Shown here in pieces: positions 54,323 to 62,062 of a stretch of DNA of 64,000 nt. Below the pieces are notes generated by a model. The model had not been told where the DNA came from. It saw only the letters and a list, made by a program, of their open reading frames with translations, and made no database searches. Source of the DNA: Oscillibacter sp. ER4 (lineage in GTDB: Bacteria > Bacillota > Clostridia > Oscillospirales > Oscillospiraceae); assembly GCF_000765235.1 (NCBI RefSeq), contig NZ_JPJG01000002.1:1-64000 (forward strand), in the 5' to 3' direction. The number at the start of each line of letters is the position of its first letter. Positions within the stretch are counted from its first letter, which is position 1. The position numbers were made by a program, and so were the translations under genes.

Positions 54323-54358
54323 AAAAGAGGGCTTGCAAAGCAAGTCCTCTTTTTTTAT
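54321..54358. terminator. Terminator between convergent genes
   Basis: AAAAGAGGGCTTGC / GCAAGTCCTCTTTT stem (one G-U) with a three-base loop, A run left and T run right. Confidence 0.9.
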
Positions 54359-54370
54359 ACGATCAACTGT

Positions 54371-54640
54371 TTACAGATTCTTGCCGAGCTCGTAAGCGGC
54401 GGTCAGGTCTTCTTCGTGAAGATCGTCCACCGTGGAGCAGCCGCCGACATTCAGCCTGCCCACGATCTCCCAGCCGAGATAGTCGGCCATGAGGTCAAAC
54501 GAAGAGTTCGCGCCGGAGGCAGTCTTTTGATCCTCATCGGCCATCGCGGTGAGGAAAACGGCCTTCTTTTTGCCCATCAGCGCTTCATTGTTGGCGTAAA
54601 ACGCTCTGGCATCCTTCGTGTCGTATCCTGAAAAGCAAGA
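54371..54640 (-). pseudogene. C-terminal fragment of a flavodoxin-fold NAD(P)H-dependent reductase
   Basis: Minus strand. The readable part includes ARAFYANNEALMGKKKAVF and then LTAMADEDQKTASGANSSFD, GWEIVGRLNVGGCSTVDDL and YELGKNL to the stop at 54371. This matches the last 80 or so residues of WrbA/FMN-reductase-type proteins of about 180-200 residues. Upstream of about 54640 the resemblance stops and no N-terminal FMN-binding segment is present. Its stop and terminator are intact. The intact flavin reductase and HxlR genes beside it suggest that the whole was once a redox operon. Confidence 0.7.
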
Positions 54641-54686
54641 TCGGCATAGCGAGCTGGCAGTTTGCCTGCAAGTGCAGGGATTATCT

Positions 54687-55259
54687 TTATTTTTTCATCA
54701 GCGGTGCGCCGGTGTGCCATGCCTGACCGACCTTTTCGCCGATGGCATAGTAGCCGCTGCGGAACTGGTCGAACACAAATGCATTCAGCTTTGCGGCGTC
54801 CACCTTGCCTTTTTCATCCAGCACGGCTTCATCCGCCAGCACGCCGACGATCTCGCCGATGATGTGGTGGCCGTAGACCTCCATCTTGTCCTCAACGACC
54901 CTGCACTCCAGCGTCAGCGGGAACTCCTGCACAATAGGAGCGTTTACCTTTTCGCTTTTTACAGCACTCAAGCCGCTGCGCTCGAACTTGTCCGGCATCT
55001 TGTTGCCGCTGGCGATGCCGAAGAAATCGGCGGCTTCGATATGGGGAATGTCCGCAATGCTCAGCGTGAACGCACCGCGCTTTTTGATGTTCTCTGAGGT
55101 CTTGTGATCCTCGTCAATGTTGAGAGAAACCATGTTTTCGGCACAGATACCGCCCCACGCCATGTTCATCACATCGACGACATTATCGTCGCCGTAAGTG
55201 GCGATCATCAGCACGGGCATTGGAAACAGATAGGGATGGACACCCAATTCTTTTTTCAT
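54687..55259 (-). CDS. Flavin reductase-like, FMN-binding split-barrel protein
   Basis: 190 residues. PMPVLMIATYGDDNVVDVMNMAWGG is the family opening (core VLMIATYG), then HKTSENIKKRGAFTLSI and GHHIIGEIVGVLAD. Such proteins bind FMN and use NAD(P)H, acting on flavins or small substrates. The ATG at 55259 has GGAGG upstream. It is divergent from the HxlR-type regulator gene; the shared intergenic region holds an inverted repeat, so control by that regulator is likely. Confidence 0.9.
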   Translation of the reverse strand: MKKELGVHPYLFPMPVLMIATYGDDNVVDVMNMAWGGICAENMVSLNIDEDHKTSENIKKRGAFTLSIADIPHIEAADFFGIASGNKMPDKFERSGLSAVKSEKVNAPIVQEFPLTLECRVVEDKMEVYGHHIIGEIVGVLADEAVLDEKGKVDAAKLNAFVFDQFRSGYYAIGEKVGQAWHTGAPLMKK

Positions 55260-55340
55260 TATTAACGACCTCCATTTGCATTTTGGATTGACTTCATATG
55301 GTCATCCTGCTATCATCATAGCATGCATCGGAAAAAACAC

Positions 55341-55367
55341 AAGTACTGTTAATAAATACAGGTACTT
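55341..55367. promoter_or_regulatory. Candidate HxlR-type operator in the divergent intergenic region
   Basis: Imperfect inverted repeat AAGTACTGT-n8-ACAGGTACTT. It lies 21 bases before the regulator's start and at the -35 edge of the opposite-strand promoter (TTGTGT-N16-TATGAT on the minus strand) of the flavin reductase gene. Confidence 0.55.
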
Positions 55368-55387
55368 TCTGAAATGGAAGTGTAAAT

Positions 55388-55738
55388 ATGTCCTGCATGG
55401 AGAAGTATATTAAAAGCGCAAATTTTGCCGACACCGGATTCAGCTACACGATGTCGCTCATCAGCGGCAAGCACAAGATGGTGATCTTATATTGCCTGAT
55501 GGAGTATGAGCCGGTGCGGTTCAACGAGATGAAGCGCTATCTTGGGACGATCACAGATAAGACGCTCAGCAGCAACCTCAAGGAGCTGGAGGCTGATCGC
55601 CTCATCGTGCGAAAGGAGTATCCGCAGATTCCGCCGAAGGTGGAGTATTCGCTGTCGGAGCGCGGAAAGTCGTTGATGAAGGTCCTTGACCAGCTTTGCA
55701 TCTGGGGCGAGGAAAACAGGTTGACAGCCATGATATAA
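55388..55738 (+). CDS. HxlR-family transcriptional regulator
   Basis: 116 residues. Winged-helix pattern of HxlR: SLISGKHKMVILYCLMEYEPVRFNEMKRYL (core GKHKMVILYCL), ITDKTLSSNLKELEADRLI and the wing YPQIPPKVEYSLSERG. Cys near the N-terminus (residue 3) and in the helices could respond to redox or electrophile stress, as in YodB-type members, but this is inference. Divergent from the flavin reductase gene it probably controls. Confidence 0.92.
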   Translation: MSCMEKYIKSANFADTGFSYTMSLISGKHKMVILYCLMEYEPVRFNEMKRYLGTITDKTLSSNLKELEADRLIVRKEYPQIPPKVEYSLSERGKSLMKVLDQLCIWGEENRLTAMI

Positions 55739-55739
55739 T
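55731..55739 (+). promoter_or_regulatory. Extended -10 promoter of the DEAD-box gene
   Basis: TGATATAAT, an extended -10; no -35 at proper spacing. A TTGACA seven bases upstream is too close to pair with it. Confidence 0.6.
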
Positions 55740-55779
55740 CATACACGACTGAAAATATGAGAAAACAGAGGAAAACGCT

Positions 55780-56934
55780 ATGGAATTCACACAGGGCGTG
55801 CGCTTTGACTCTCTCGGGCTGACCGAAGAGGTCCAGCGCGCACTGAAAAAGAAAAATATTGAAGAGAGTACCCCCGTGCAGGCGGGCTGCATCCCGCCGA
55901 TGCGCGAGTGGAAGGACGTCATCGCCAAGGCGCCTACCGGCACGGGCAAGACCTTTGCCTTCGGCATCCCCATCATTGAGCACATCGAGCCCGGCAGCGA
56001 GGAGACCGAGGCTGTCATCTTAGCGCCCACGCGCGAGCTCGCCATGCAGATCACGGCGGAGCTGCGCGACCTTTGCGTCTATCTTCCGGGCGTGCGCATC
56101 GTGTGCCTGTACGGCGGCGCGCCCATCGGCAAGCAGATCGACGCGCTCAAAAAGCACCCGCAGATCGTCGTCGCGACGCCGGGCCGCCTAAGCGACCACA
56201 TGAAGCGCCGCACCGTCAAGCTCGACAACGTCAAGACCGTCGTGCTCGACGAGGCTGACCGCATGCTCGACATGGCCTTTATCCACGATGTGACACGCAT
56301 TCTGGACAAGCTGGCTTCCCGCCGCAATCTCGGCATGTTCTCCGCGACGATCTCGCGCGAGGTCATGGACATCAGCTGGATGTACCAGCGCGACCCCGAG
56401 GAGATCACCGTGCAGGCGAAGGAGGAGAATAAGCCTGATATCGCGCAGTACCGCATCGACGTGGGCCAGAACGACAAGGCGCATGTCATGGCGCAGATCA
56501 TCCGCGCCGAGGGCCACGAGCGCGTGATGGCGTTCTGCAACACGAAGGGCATGACCGAGCGGCTCAAGGCGTTTTTGATGATGGAAGGCCTCGAGGCCGA
56601 CTGCATCCACGGCGATATCCCGCAGAAAAAGCGCGAGGCCGTCATGGCGCGCTTCCGCCGCGGCGAGCTGCCGATCTTCGTCGCGACCGATGTGGCCGCC
56701 CGCGGCATCGACGTCGACGATGTGGACGCGGTGTTCAACTACGATGTGCCGCTTGAAAACGAGTATTACGTCCACCGCATCGGCCGCACGGGCCGCGCCA
56801 AGCGCCGCGGCGTGGCGTACACACTGGTGTCGGATTATCCCTCCGGCATGCGGCTGGATGGAATCGCCAAGTTCACCGGCAATGAAGTGAAAAAGGCACA
56901 TCTGGATGCGGAGGGGAAGTTAGTCGAAGACTAA
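55780..56934 (+). CDS. DEAD-box RNA helicase
   Basis: 384 residues, a minimal helicase core without C-terminal extension. Q motif near TPVQAGCIPP, motif I APTGTGKT, Ia APTRELAMQ, II VLDEADRM, III SATI, and VI HRIGRTGRAKRR. Such proteins unwind short RNA duplexes in ribosome assembly or RNA decay; the lack of a specific C-terminal domain leaves the target open. Starts 42 bases after the HxlR gene with its own extended -10. Confidence 0.95.
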   Translation: MEFTQGVRFDSLGLTEEVQRALKKKNIEESTPVQAGCIPPMREWKDVIAKAPTGTGKTFAFGIPIIEHIEPGSEETEAVILAPTRELAMQITAELRDLCVYLPGVRIVCLYGGAPIGKQIDALKKHPQIVVATPGRLSDHMKRRTVKLDNVKTVVLDEADRMLDMAFIHDVTRILDKLASRRNLGMFSATISREVMDISWMYQRDPEEITVQAKEENKPDIAQYRIDVGQNDKAHVMAQIIRAEGHERVMAFCNTKGMTERLKAFLMMEGLEADCIHGDIPQKKREAVMARFRRGELPIFVATDVAARGIDVDDVDAVFNYDVPLENEYYVHRIGRTGRAKRRGVAYTLVSDYPSGMRLDGIAKFTGNEVKKAHLDAEGKLVED

Positions 56935-56939
56935 TAGAG

Positions 56940-57600
56940 CTTTATGCCCCTGCACCGTGCAGGGGACGCGGTTAAGGGGGATATTCTCTTTCCGAGGAAA
57001 GGGAATATCCCCCTTTGACCCCCGAGAGAAAGGGATTAGATTGGCAGTCTGGAGCTCGAACAATCTTTATGCCTCCGGAATGAAAATGCCTGCGCGCGGC
57101 GGAGCCGCGTTTAGCGTTGCTATACGATTTGCCTCTGCTCCTACTATCCGCTGTTGCGCAGCCGTTGGCAGCTTTGCCGCCTTACGGATGCGGTACACCC
57201 CTTGCGGGTGCCGCTCTGCCCATCTTGTAGAAGTGCGCAGTAATTCCCGTCTACCGCCAGTCTCCACAATGCGGCGAGCGAAGCAATGCCGCTATTTCGC
57301 ACGCAGTCCGCCGCCAAGCAAACGTCACTCGCGCCTCACGATAGTAAGGCGCGGTTGCAAAACGGTCAAGATTCGCAGGGATTCATGGCGAAGCCATGTA
57401 CACCGCACTTACATTGCGCAGCGTTTGCAGTTCTTCAAGCTGCAAACTGCCAATGTCGGGGGTCGAGGGGACCTCCCCTCGCGTTCTCTTGGGGGTTCAA
57501 GGGGGATATTCTCTCACGTGAGAGAATATCCCCCGTTTCCCGTGCAGCGCCTCCGGCGCTGCTTTTCCCCCTGCGCCCTGTGGGCGCAAAAAGCGGTATT
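56940..57600 (+). repeat. Family A dispersed structured repeat, copy A5
   Basis: Non-coding. Left: CCCCTGCA-ccg-TGCAGGGG (56947-56965), AAGGGGGATATTC palindrome (56974-57016, one mismatch). Core: CTACTATCCGCTGTTGCGCAGCC, GCGGTAC/GGGTGCCGC, TCTTGTAGAAGTGCGCAG, GCGCCT-cacgatagta-AGGCGC, ATGGC-gaa-GCCAT. Right: GAGGGG-acct-CCCCTC (57465-57480), perfect 34-base palindrome (57501-57534), GCAGCGcctccgGCGCTGC. Confidence 0.9.
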
Positions 57601-57653
57601 TCTCCTTTCGGGAAAATGAAAATGGTAACAAACTGTAACTTTTTTTCCTCACC

Positions 57654-57682
57654 TTTACAAGGCGAACGATTTTCGCTATAAT
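57654..57682 (+). promoter_or_regulatory. Promoter of the substrate-binding lipoprotein gene
   Basis: TTTACA at 57654-57659, 17-base spacer, TATAAT at 57677-57682. Confidence 0.88.
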
Positions 57683-57740
57683 ATCTCCGTATTACAAAAA
57701 ACCAAGCAGCCTTCGCTGCGTTTTGCCAATGGGAGGCATG

Positions 57741-59387
57741 ATGAAAGCAATAAAGAGGATCACAGCTCTGGCGCTCTGTGCGCTGATGCTGTTGGGCCTT
57801 CTCTCCGGCTGCGGGGAGAAGAAGCAGGGGGACGAGAAATTTGTACTGAACGCGAGTGTCTGCAACGTGATCGACTCGCTCGACCCCGCGATGAACACCG
57901 ACACGGACGCCGACAGCGTGTTTTACGCGCTCTATGAAAATCTGATGCGCGAGAGCGATGACGGCAGCGGCGAGGTGACGCTGACGAACGGCATGGCCAA
58001 GGAGTACACTGAGGAGACGAACTACGACGGCAGCGTGACCTACCGCTTCACGCTGCGCTCCACCGCGCGCTGGTCGGACGGGGAAAAGGTGACGGCGGAT
58101 GACTTCGTCTATGCCTGGCAGAGACTTGCCGACCCCGCGACGGATTCGCCGAACCACGCGCTGATGAGCGTGGTGGCGGGCTATGACGACGTGCGCGAGA
58201 CGGGCGACAAGACGAAGCTCCAGGTCTCGGCCAAGGATGAATCCACGTTCGTCGTCACGCTGAGCGCGCCGTGCGCCTATTTTATCGAGGGCGTCTGCAC
58301 AGCGGTCGCCACGATGCCGCTGCGCCGCGATCTGACAGAGAACGGCGGAGGCTTTGACACGCCGGACCTTGTGAGCAACGGCGCGTACCATGTGAGCGCG
58401 TGGACGAAGAGCAGTGAGCTGACGGCGGCGCGCAACGACGAGTATTACGAGGCACGTCTCGTCGGGCCCGACGAGCTGAACTTTATCTTCACCGCCAACG
58501 CGGACGAGGCGTGGCAGCTCTACGAAGCGGGCGAGATCGACTACATCGCCCACCTACCCGACAGCGTGATTGCCGAGCTCTCGCAGGACGAGAGCTGGAA
58601 GCCGACGGCGGTGTACGCGACGGCGAGCGTCCTTTACAACAACGAGAGCGACACATTCTCGAACGAGCACATCCGCAAGGCCTTTGACCTTGCCATCGAC
58701 CGCGCGGCCGCGACGGCGACGGGCGGCGCGGAAAACAGCCCCGCGACGGGCCTTGTTCCCTACGGCATTCCGGATTCCGGCGAGACGGAGGACGATTTCC
58801 GCACGACGGGCGGCGAGCTCTGCGCCATCGATGAAAAGGGTATGAGCGCGCGGGCAACGCAAGCGCAGGAGGAGCTGACCTACGCGGGCTATTACAGCAC
58901 GAGCATGTTCCCGCCGGTCGAGCTTCTGTATGTGACCGGCACGGAAAACGACACTGTGGCGAGCGCGCTGCAAAGCATGTGGAGCACGACGCTCGGCGTG
59001 AACGTGATGCTGCGCGGCGTGACGCAGTCGGAGTACAACGCGCGCATGGAAGCGGGGAACTACGAGCTCGCGCTGCAAAAGGTCACCGCGCTCTACGACG
59101 ACGCGATGGGCTTCCTCGACCGCTGGTGCAGCGAGGATGAGCAGAACCTGATCGGCTATGAAAACGGCACCTACGACGTGCTGATGGGCGTCGCCAGAGC
59201 GTCGGAAAATCCTGTGGCGCGCACAGCGTTCCTGCACGATGCGGAGACGATGCTGCTCGGTGAGACGGCGCTTTCGCCCGTGTATTTTGACGGCACAGCG
59301 CACATGCTGCGCGACACGCTGCGCGGCGTCTACACCGACGGCTTTGGCAACAGCTACTTCGCCGGTGTGCGCGCGAACACAGACTGA
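57741..59387 (+). CDS. Oligopeptide-type ABC transporter substrate-binding lipoprotein
   Basis: 548 residues, family 5 solute-binding protein (OppA-like). Signal peptide with lipobox LLSGC (Cys near residue 24), then VCNVIDSLDPAMNTDTDAD and YRFTLRSTARWSDGEKVTADDFVYAWQRL, the family signature (core WSDGEKVTADDF). Ligand is probably a peptide but cannot be fixed. No permease or ATPase gene adjoins, so it is an orphan binding protein here. The ATG at 57741 is chosen over 57738 for spacing from GGGAGG. Confidence 0.94.
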   Translation: MKAIKRITALALCALMLLGLLSGCGEKKQGDEKFVLNASVCNVIDSLDPAMNTDTDADSVFYALYENLMRESDDGSGEVTLTNGMAKEYTEETNYDGSVTYRFTLRSTARWSDGEKVTADDFVYAWQRLADPATDSPNHALMSVVAGYDDVRETGDKTKLQVSAKDESTFVVTLSAPCAYFIEGVCTAVATMPLRRDLTENGGGFDTPDLVSNGAYHVSAWTKSSELTAARNDEYYEARLVGPDELNFIFTANADEAWQLYEAGEIDYIAHLPDSVIAELSQDESWKPTAVYATASVLYNNESDTFSNEHIRKAFDLAIDRAAATATGGAENSPATGLVPYGIPDSGETEDDFRTTGGELCAIDEKGMSARATQAQEELTYAGYYSTSMFPPVELLYVTGTENDTVASALQSMWSTTLGVNVMLRGVTQSEYNARMEAGNYELALQKVTALYDDAMGFLDRWCSEDEQNLIGYENGTYDVLMGVARASENPVARTAFLHDAETMLLGETALSPVYFDGTAHMLRDTLRGVYTDGFGNSYFAGVRANTD

Positions 59388-59403
59388 ATTGTGTGAAACG
59401 AAA

Positions 59404-59442
59404 CAAAATGGCAGCTTTTGCCCAAAAAGCTGCCATTTTTTC
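59404..59442 (+). terminator. Terminator of the substrate-binding protein gene
   Basis: AAAATGGCAGCTTTT / AAAAGCTGCCATTTT hairpin with T run. Confidence 0.93.
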
Positions 59443-59473
59443 TTACTTTGACAGGAAACTTGCAAAATAGTGC

Positions 59474-59502
59474 TTGCTTTTTGCGAACAAACAGACTACA
59501 AT
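59474..59502 (+). promoter_or_regulatory. Promoter of the antiporter gene
   Basis: TTGCTT at 59474-59479, 17-base spacer, TACAAT at 59497-59502. Confidence 0.75.
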
Positions 59503-59557
59503 ATGGGCCTTGGGCGGCTCTGTTCGCCCGTACTTTTTCTGTTGTGAAGGTGTAACC

Positions 59558-60886
59558 ATGACTGCGATTTTGAATCTGGCCATTGCGCTGCTCGCAGGGC
59601 TTTTGATGACCCGTATTTTCAACCGCTGGCACCTGCCCGATGTCACGGCGTTTCTTGTGACGGGCGTTCTGATCGGGCCGTTCGTGCTGGGCCGCCTCGG
59701 CATTCCGGGCCTCGGCTTTGCAAGCTACGACCAGGTCGAGGCGCTGAGCATGATCTCCGATGTGGCGATGGGCTTCATCGCCTTTTCCATCGGCAATGAA
59801 TTCCGCCTGAGCCAGCTCAAAAAGACTGGCAAGCAGGCGATGATTATCGGCGTCTTGCAGGCGCTGGCCGCGCTGGCCTTTGTCGATATTGCGCTCGTAA
59901 TCTTCCACTTCCTGCGCCCCGATGTGCTGTCCGTCCCTGCGGCCATCACGCTCGGTGCGATCGCCACGGCCACCGCACCTGCGACGACGCTGATGGTCGT
60001 GCGCCAGTACAAGGCCAAGGGTGAGCTCACGGATCTGCTGCTGCCGATCGTCGCGCTCGACGACGCGGTGGGCCTCATCGCATTTGCCGTATCTTTCGGT
60101 ATTGCCCGCGCGATGGACAGCGCACAGTTCAGCCTCGCAAGCATTTTGCTCTCCCCGCTCATTGAGATCGTCGGCTCGCTGCTGCTCGGTGCGATCGCGG
60201 GCTTCGTACTCACGAAGCTTGAGACGATGTTCCGCTCGAACTCGAACCGCCTGTCGCTGAGCATCGCGTTCATCTTTCTGATGGTCGGCCTGTCCGCAGT
60301 GGACTTCACCGTCGCGGGCGTGGACTGCGGCTTTTCGCCGCTACTCGTGTGCATGATGCTCGGCACGGTGTTCTGCAACATCTGCCCGCTGTCGGACGAT
60401 TTGATGAACCGCGCGGACAAGTGGAGCACGCCGATGTTGGCGGTGTTCTTTGTCGTGAGCGGCGCAAACCTGCGCTTGAGCGTCTTTTCTCAGGGTGTGC
60501 TCGTGCTCATCGGCGTTGTGTACATCATCGCGCGCTCGGCCGGTAAGTATTGCGGCGCGCGCTGGTCGGCCAAGGCGGTGGGCTGCGACCACACGGTGCA
60601 GAAGTACCTTGGCATCATGCTGCTGCCGCAGGAGGGTGTGGCGCTCGGTATGTGCGTGAGCGCGCAGGCGCTCGGCGCGGATGGCAAGCTGATCCGCAAC
60701 ATCATCCTCTTCTCTGTGCTGATTTACGAGCTGGTCGGCCCGCTGGCGACAAAGGAATCTCTCAAGGCCGCCGGCGCGATCACCGAAAAGCCCAGGGAAG
60801 TCCTCGAGCGCCGCGAGCGCAAGCTCGCCGAGGCTGAGCCCAAGGAATTCCTCGAGCGCCGCAAGGAGCGCGCAAACAAAAAGTGA
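59558..60886 (+). CDS. Cation/proton antiporter (CPA2/Kef-type membrane domain)
   Basis: 442 residues with about twelve membrane segments of the Na+/H+ exchanger fold: WHLPDVTAFLVTGVLIGPFVLG at the start, AITLGAIATATAPATTLMVVRQYKAKG (core ATATAPATTLMV) and LPIVALDDAVGLIAFAV with the paired acidic residues DD typical of ion-binding sites. A hydrophilic charged C-terminus (about 400-442) lacks TrkA domains, so it is a Kef/NapA-like core only. Ion specificity (K+ or Na+) unknown. GAAGGTG precedes the ATG at 59558. Confidence 0.92.
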   Translation: MTAILNLAIALLAGLLMTRIFNRWHLPDVTAFLVTGVLIGPFVLGRLGIPGLGFASYDQVEALSMISDVAMGFIAFSIGNEFRLSQLKKTGKQAMIIGVLQALAALAFVDIALVIFHFLRPDVLSVPAAITLGAIATATAPATTLMVVRQYKAKGELTDLLLPIVALDDAVGLIAFAVSFGIARAMDSAQFSLASILLSPLIEIVGSLLLGAIAGFVLTKLETMFRSNSNRLSLSIAFIFLMVGLSAVDFTVAGVDCGFSPLLVCMMLGTVFCNICPLSDDLMNRADKWSTPMLAVFFVVSGANLRLSVFSQGVLVLIGVVYIIARSAGKYCGARWSAKAVGCDHTVQKYLGIMLLPQEGVALGMCVSAQALGADGKLIRNIILFSVLIYELVGPLATKESLKAAGAITEKPREVLERRERKLAEAEPKEFLERRKERANKK

Positions 60887-60894
60887 ATCCGCTG

Positions 60895-60928
60895 AAAGGA
60901 GATGGCCTTGATCATCTCCTTTTTTTGC
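60895..60928 (+). terminator. Terminator of the antiporter gene
   Basis: AAAGGAGATG / CATCTCCTTT stem with an 8-base loop and T run. Confidence 0.9.
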
Positions 60929-60977
60929 ACCGGGTGGGAACTTTTTGTGAATTTGCGCGTCTAAAGAGGAAAGGCAC

Positions 60978-61007
60978 TTGACATAACTTGTGAAAATTAT
61001 GTACAAT
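60978..61007 (+). promoter_or_regulatory. Promoter of the SH3-domain protein gene
   Basis: TTGACA at 60978-60983, 18-base spacer, TACAAT at 61002-61007. Confidence 0.85.
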
Positions 61008-61039
61008 AAAGGCGAACAAACCGATAAGGGGGAATCATT

Positions 61040-61612
61040 ATGGAAGGACGTCGGGTCAGCCGCCGCAAACCGCGGCGCAATCCGCTTTATGTGCTTTTTA
61101 TGGGACTGCTGGCGCTTTCGCTGGTGCTCCTGATTACGGTGGTCGTGCTGGGCTTCAAGCTCAAGAGCGCGCGCAGCGATCTTGCCGCGGCGCAGACGAA
61201 AATCGAGCAGCTGCGCGGCGGCTCGCAGACGGGCGAGGACGGCCAGATCACGAACGGCGAAGACGGCTCGCTCAACGACGAGAACAATGTGAGCGACCCC
61301 ACGCAGGGCGATAACACGACCGGCGATAATCAGACGGGCAGCGACACGATCGACTGGCTCGATCTCACGGGCCATGACGAGATCTCCGTCAAGCCGAGCT
61401 CGGTTTATGACAAGTACTACATCTACTACACGACCGGCGGCGTGAATCTGCGGAGCGGCCCGGGCACGAGCTATGACAAGGTCACGACCGTGTCGCTCGG
61501 CAGTGAGGTACAGGCTGCGGCCAAGCAGGATGGGTGGACGTTCGTCAGCGTGGACGGTAAGTTTGGCTGGATCAACTCGAACTTCCTCTCCACCACGCGC
61601 CCCGCATCGTAA
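61040..61612 (+). CDS. Membrane-anchored bacterial SH3-domain protein
   Basis: 190 residues. Arg-rich N-terminus (RRVSRRKPRRN), one membrane segment (about 16-39), a short coiled-coil-like stretch (LKSARSDLAAAQTKIEQL), a Gly/Asn/Asp/Thr-rich linker, and a C-terminal SH3b domain (about 125-185; GGVNLRSGPGTSYDKVTTV and GWINSNFL). SH3b domains bind peptidoglycan or cell-wall peptides, so an envelope role is likely. GGGGGAA precedes the ATG; its own promoter and terminator make it monocistronic. Confidence 0.9.
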   Translation: MEGRRVSRRKPRRNPLYVLFMGLLALSLVLLITVVVLGFKLKSARSDLAAAQTKIEQLRGGSQTGEDGQITNGEDGSLNDENNVSDPTQGDNTTGDNQTGSDTIDWLDLTGHDEISVKPSSVYDKYYIYYTTGGVNLRSGPGTSYDKVTTVSLGSEVQAAAKQDGWTFVSVDGKFGWINSNFLSTTRPAS

Positions 61613-61623
61613 CAATATCAAGC

Positions 61624-61658
61624 AAAAAAGGAGCAAGCCGAAAGCTTGCTCCTTTTTG
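61624..61658. terminator. Bidirectional terminator
   Basis: AAAAAGGAGCAAGC-CGAAA-GCTTGCTCCTTTTT hairpin; serves the SH3 gene (+) and the NifX-like gene (-). Confidence 0.93.
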
Positions 61659-61662
61659 CTGT

Positions 61663-62049
61663 TCAGTTGCCGCCGCAGCCGCCTTTATCCTTCAGGGAGC
61701 ACGCTCCTTTGAAGCCGCAGGCGTTGCAGTGGTTGTTCGGGTCGGACACGACGCTGCCGCTCAGAAAGCGCAGCGCGGCGTCGTCTGCCTTGCCGGAATA
61801 GCCGGGGAAGAGCATGATGCCCGCCATGCCGACAGCGGTGCGCTCGGTGTCGTCGATCGTGCCGCAGAGCAGCGCGTCGATGCCGTAACGCTCCAAAAGG
61901 CCGACGGCAGCGTCGGTGCCGCTTTCTTCCATCGGTTCGAGGAACTCGCGCACGATCTTTCCGTGGTCGTCCTCATAAAAATGGAAGGCTTCGGCATTGG
62001 CGAGCGGGGAGAAAACCTCCCCGCTCACAACAGGGATCGCAATACGCAT
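61663..62049 (-). CDS. NifX/NifB-family iron-molybdenum-cofactor-binding-like protein
   Basis: 128 residues. N-terminal MRIAIPVVSGEVFSPLANAEAFHFYEDD matches the dinitrogenase iron-molybdenum cofactor-binding fold (core RIAIPVV and FSPLANAEAF), followed by LLCGTIDDTERTAVGMAGIMLF. The C-terminus is Cys-rich (CNACGFKGACSLKDKGGCGGN, four or five Cys), suggesting metal or cluster binding. No nitrogenase genes occur nearby; stand-alone members are common in anaerobes with unknown role. It follows the phosphoketolase gene by 13 bases on the same strand. AAAAGGAGG precedes the ATG. Confidence 0.9.
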   Translation of the reverse strand: MRIAIPVVSGEVFSPLANAEAFHFYEDDHGKIVREFLEPMEESGTDAAVGLLERYGIDALLCGTIDDTERTAVGMAGIMLFPGYSGKADDAALRFLSGSVVSDPNNHCNACGFKGACSLKDKGGCGGN

Positions 62050-62062
62050 TGCTTTCCTCCTT

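Noticed and set aside
55720-55739. TTGACA at 55721 as -35 of the DEAD-box gene promoter
   Set aside because: Only seven bases separate it from TATAAT, far below the 16-18 required; an extended -10 explains the site better.
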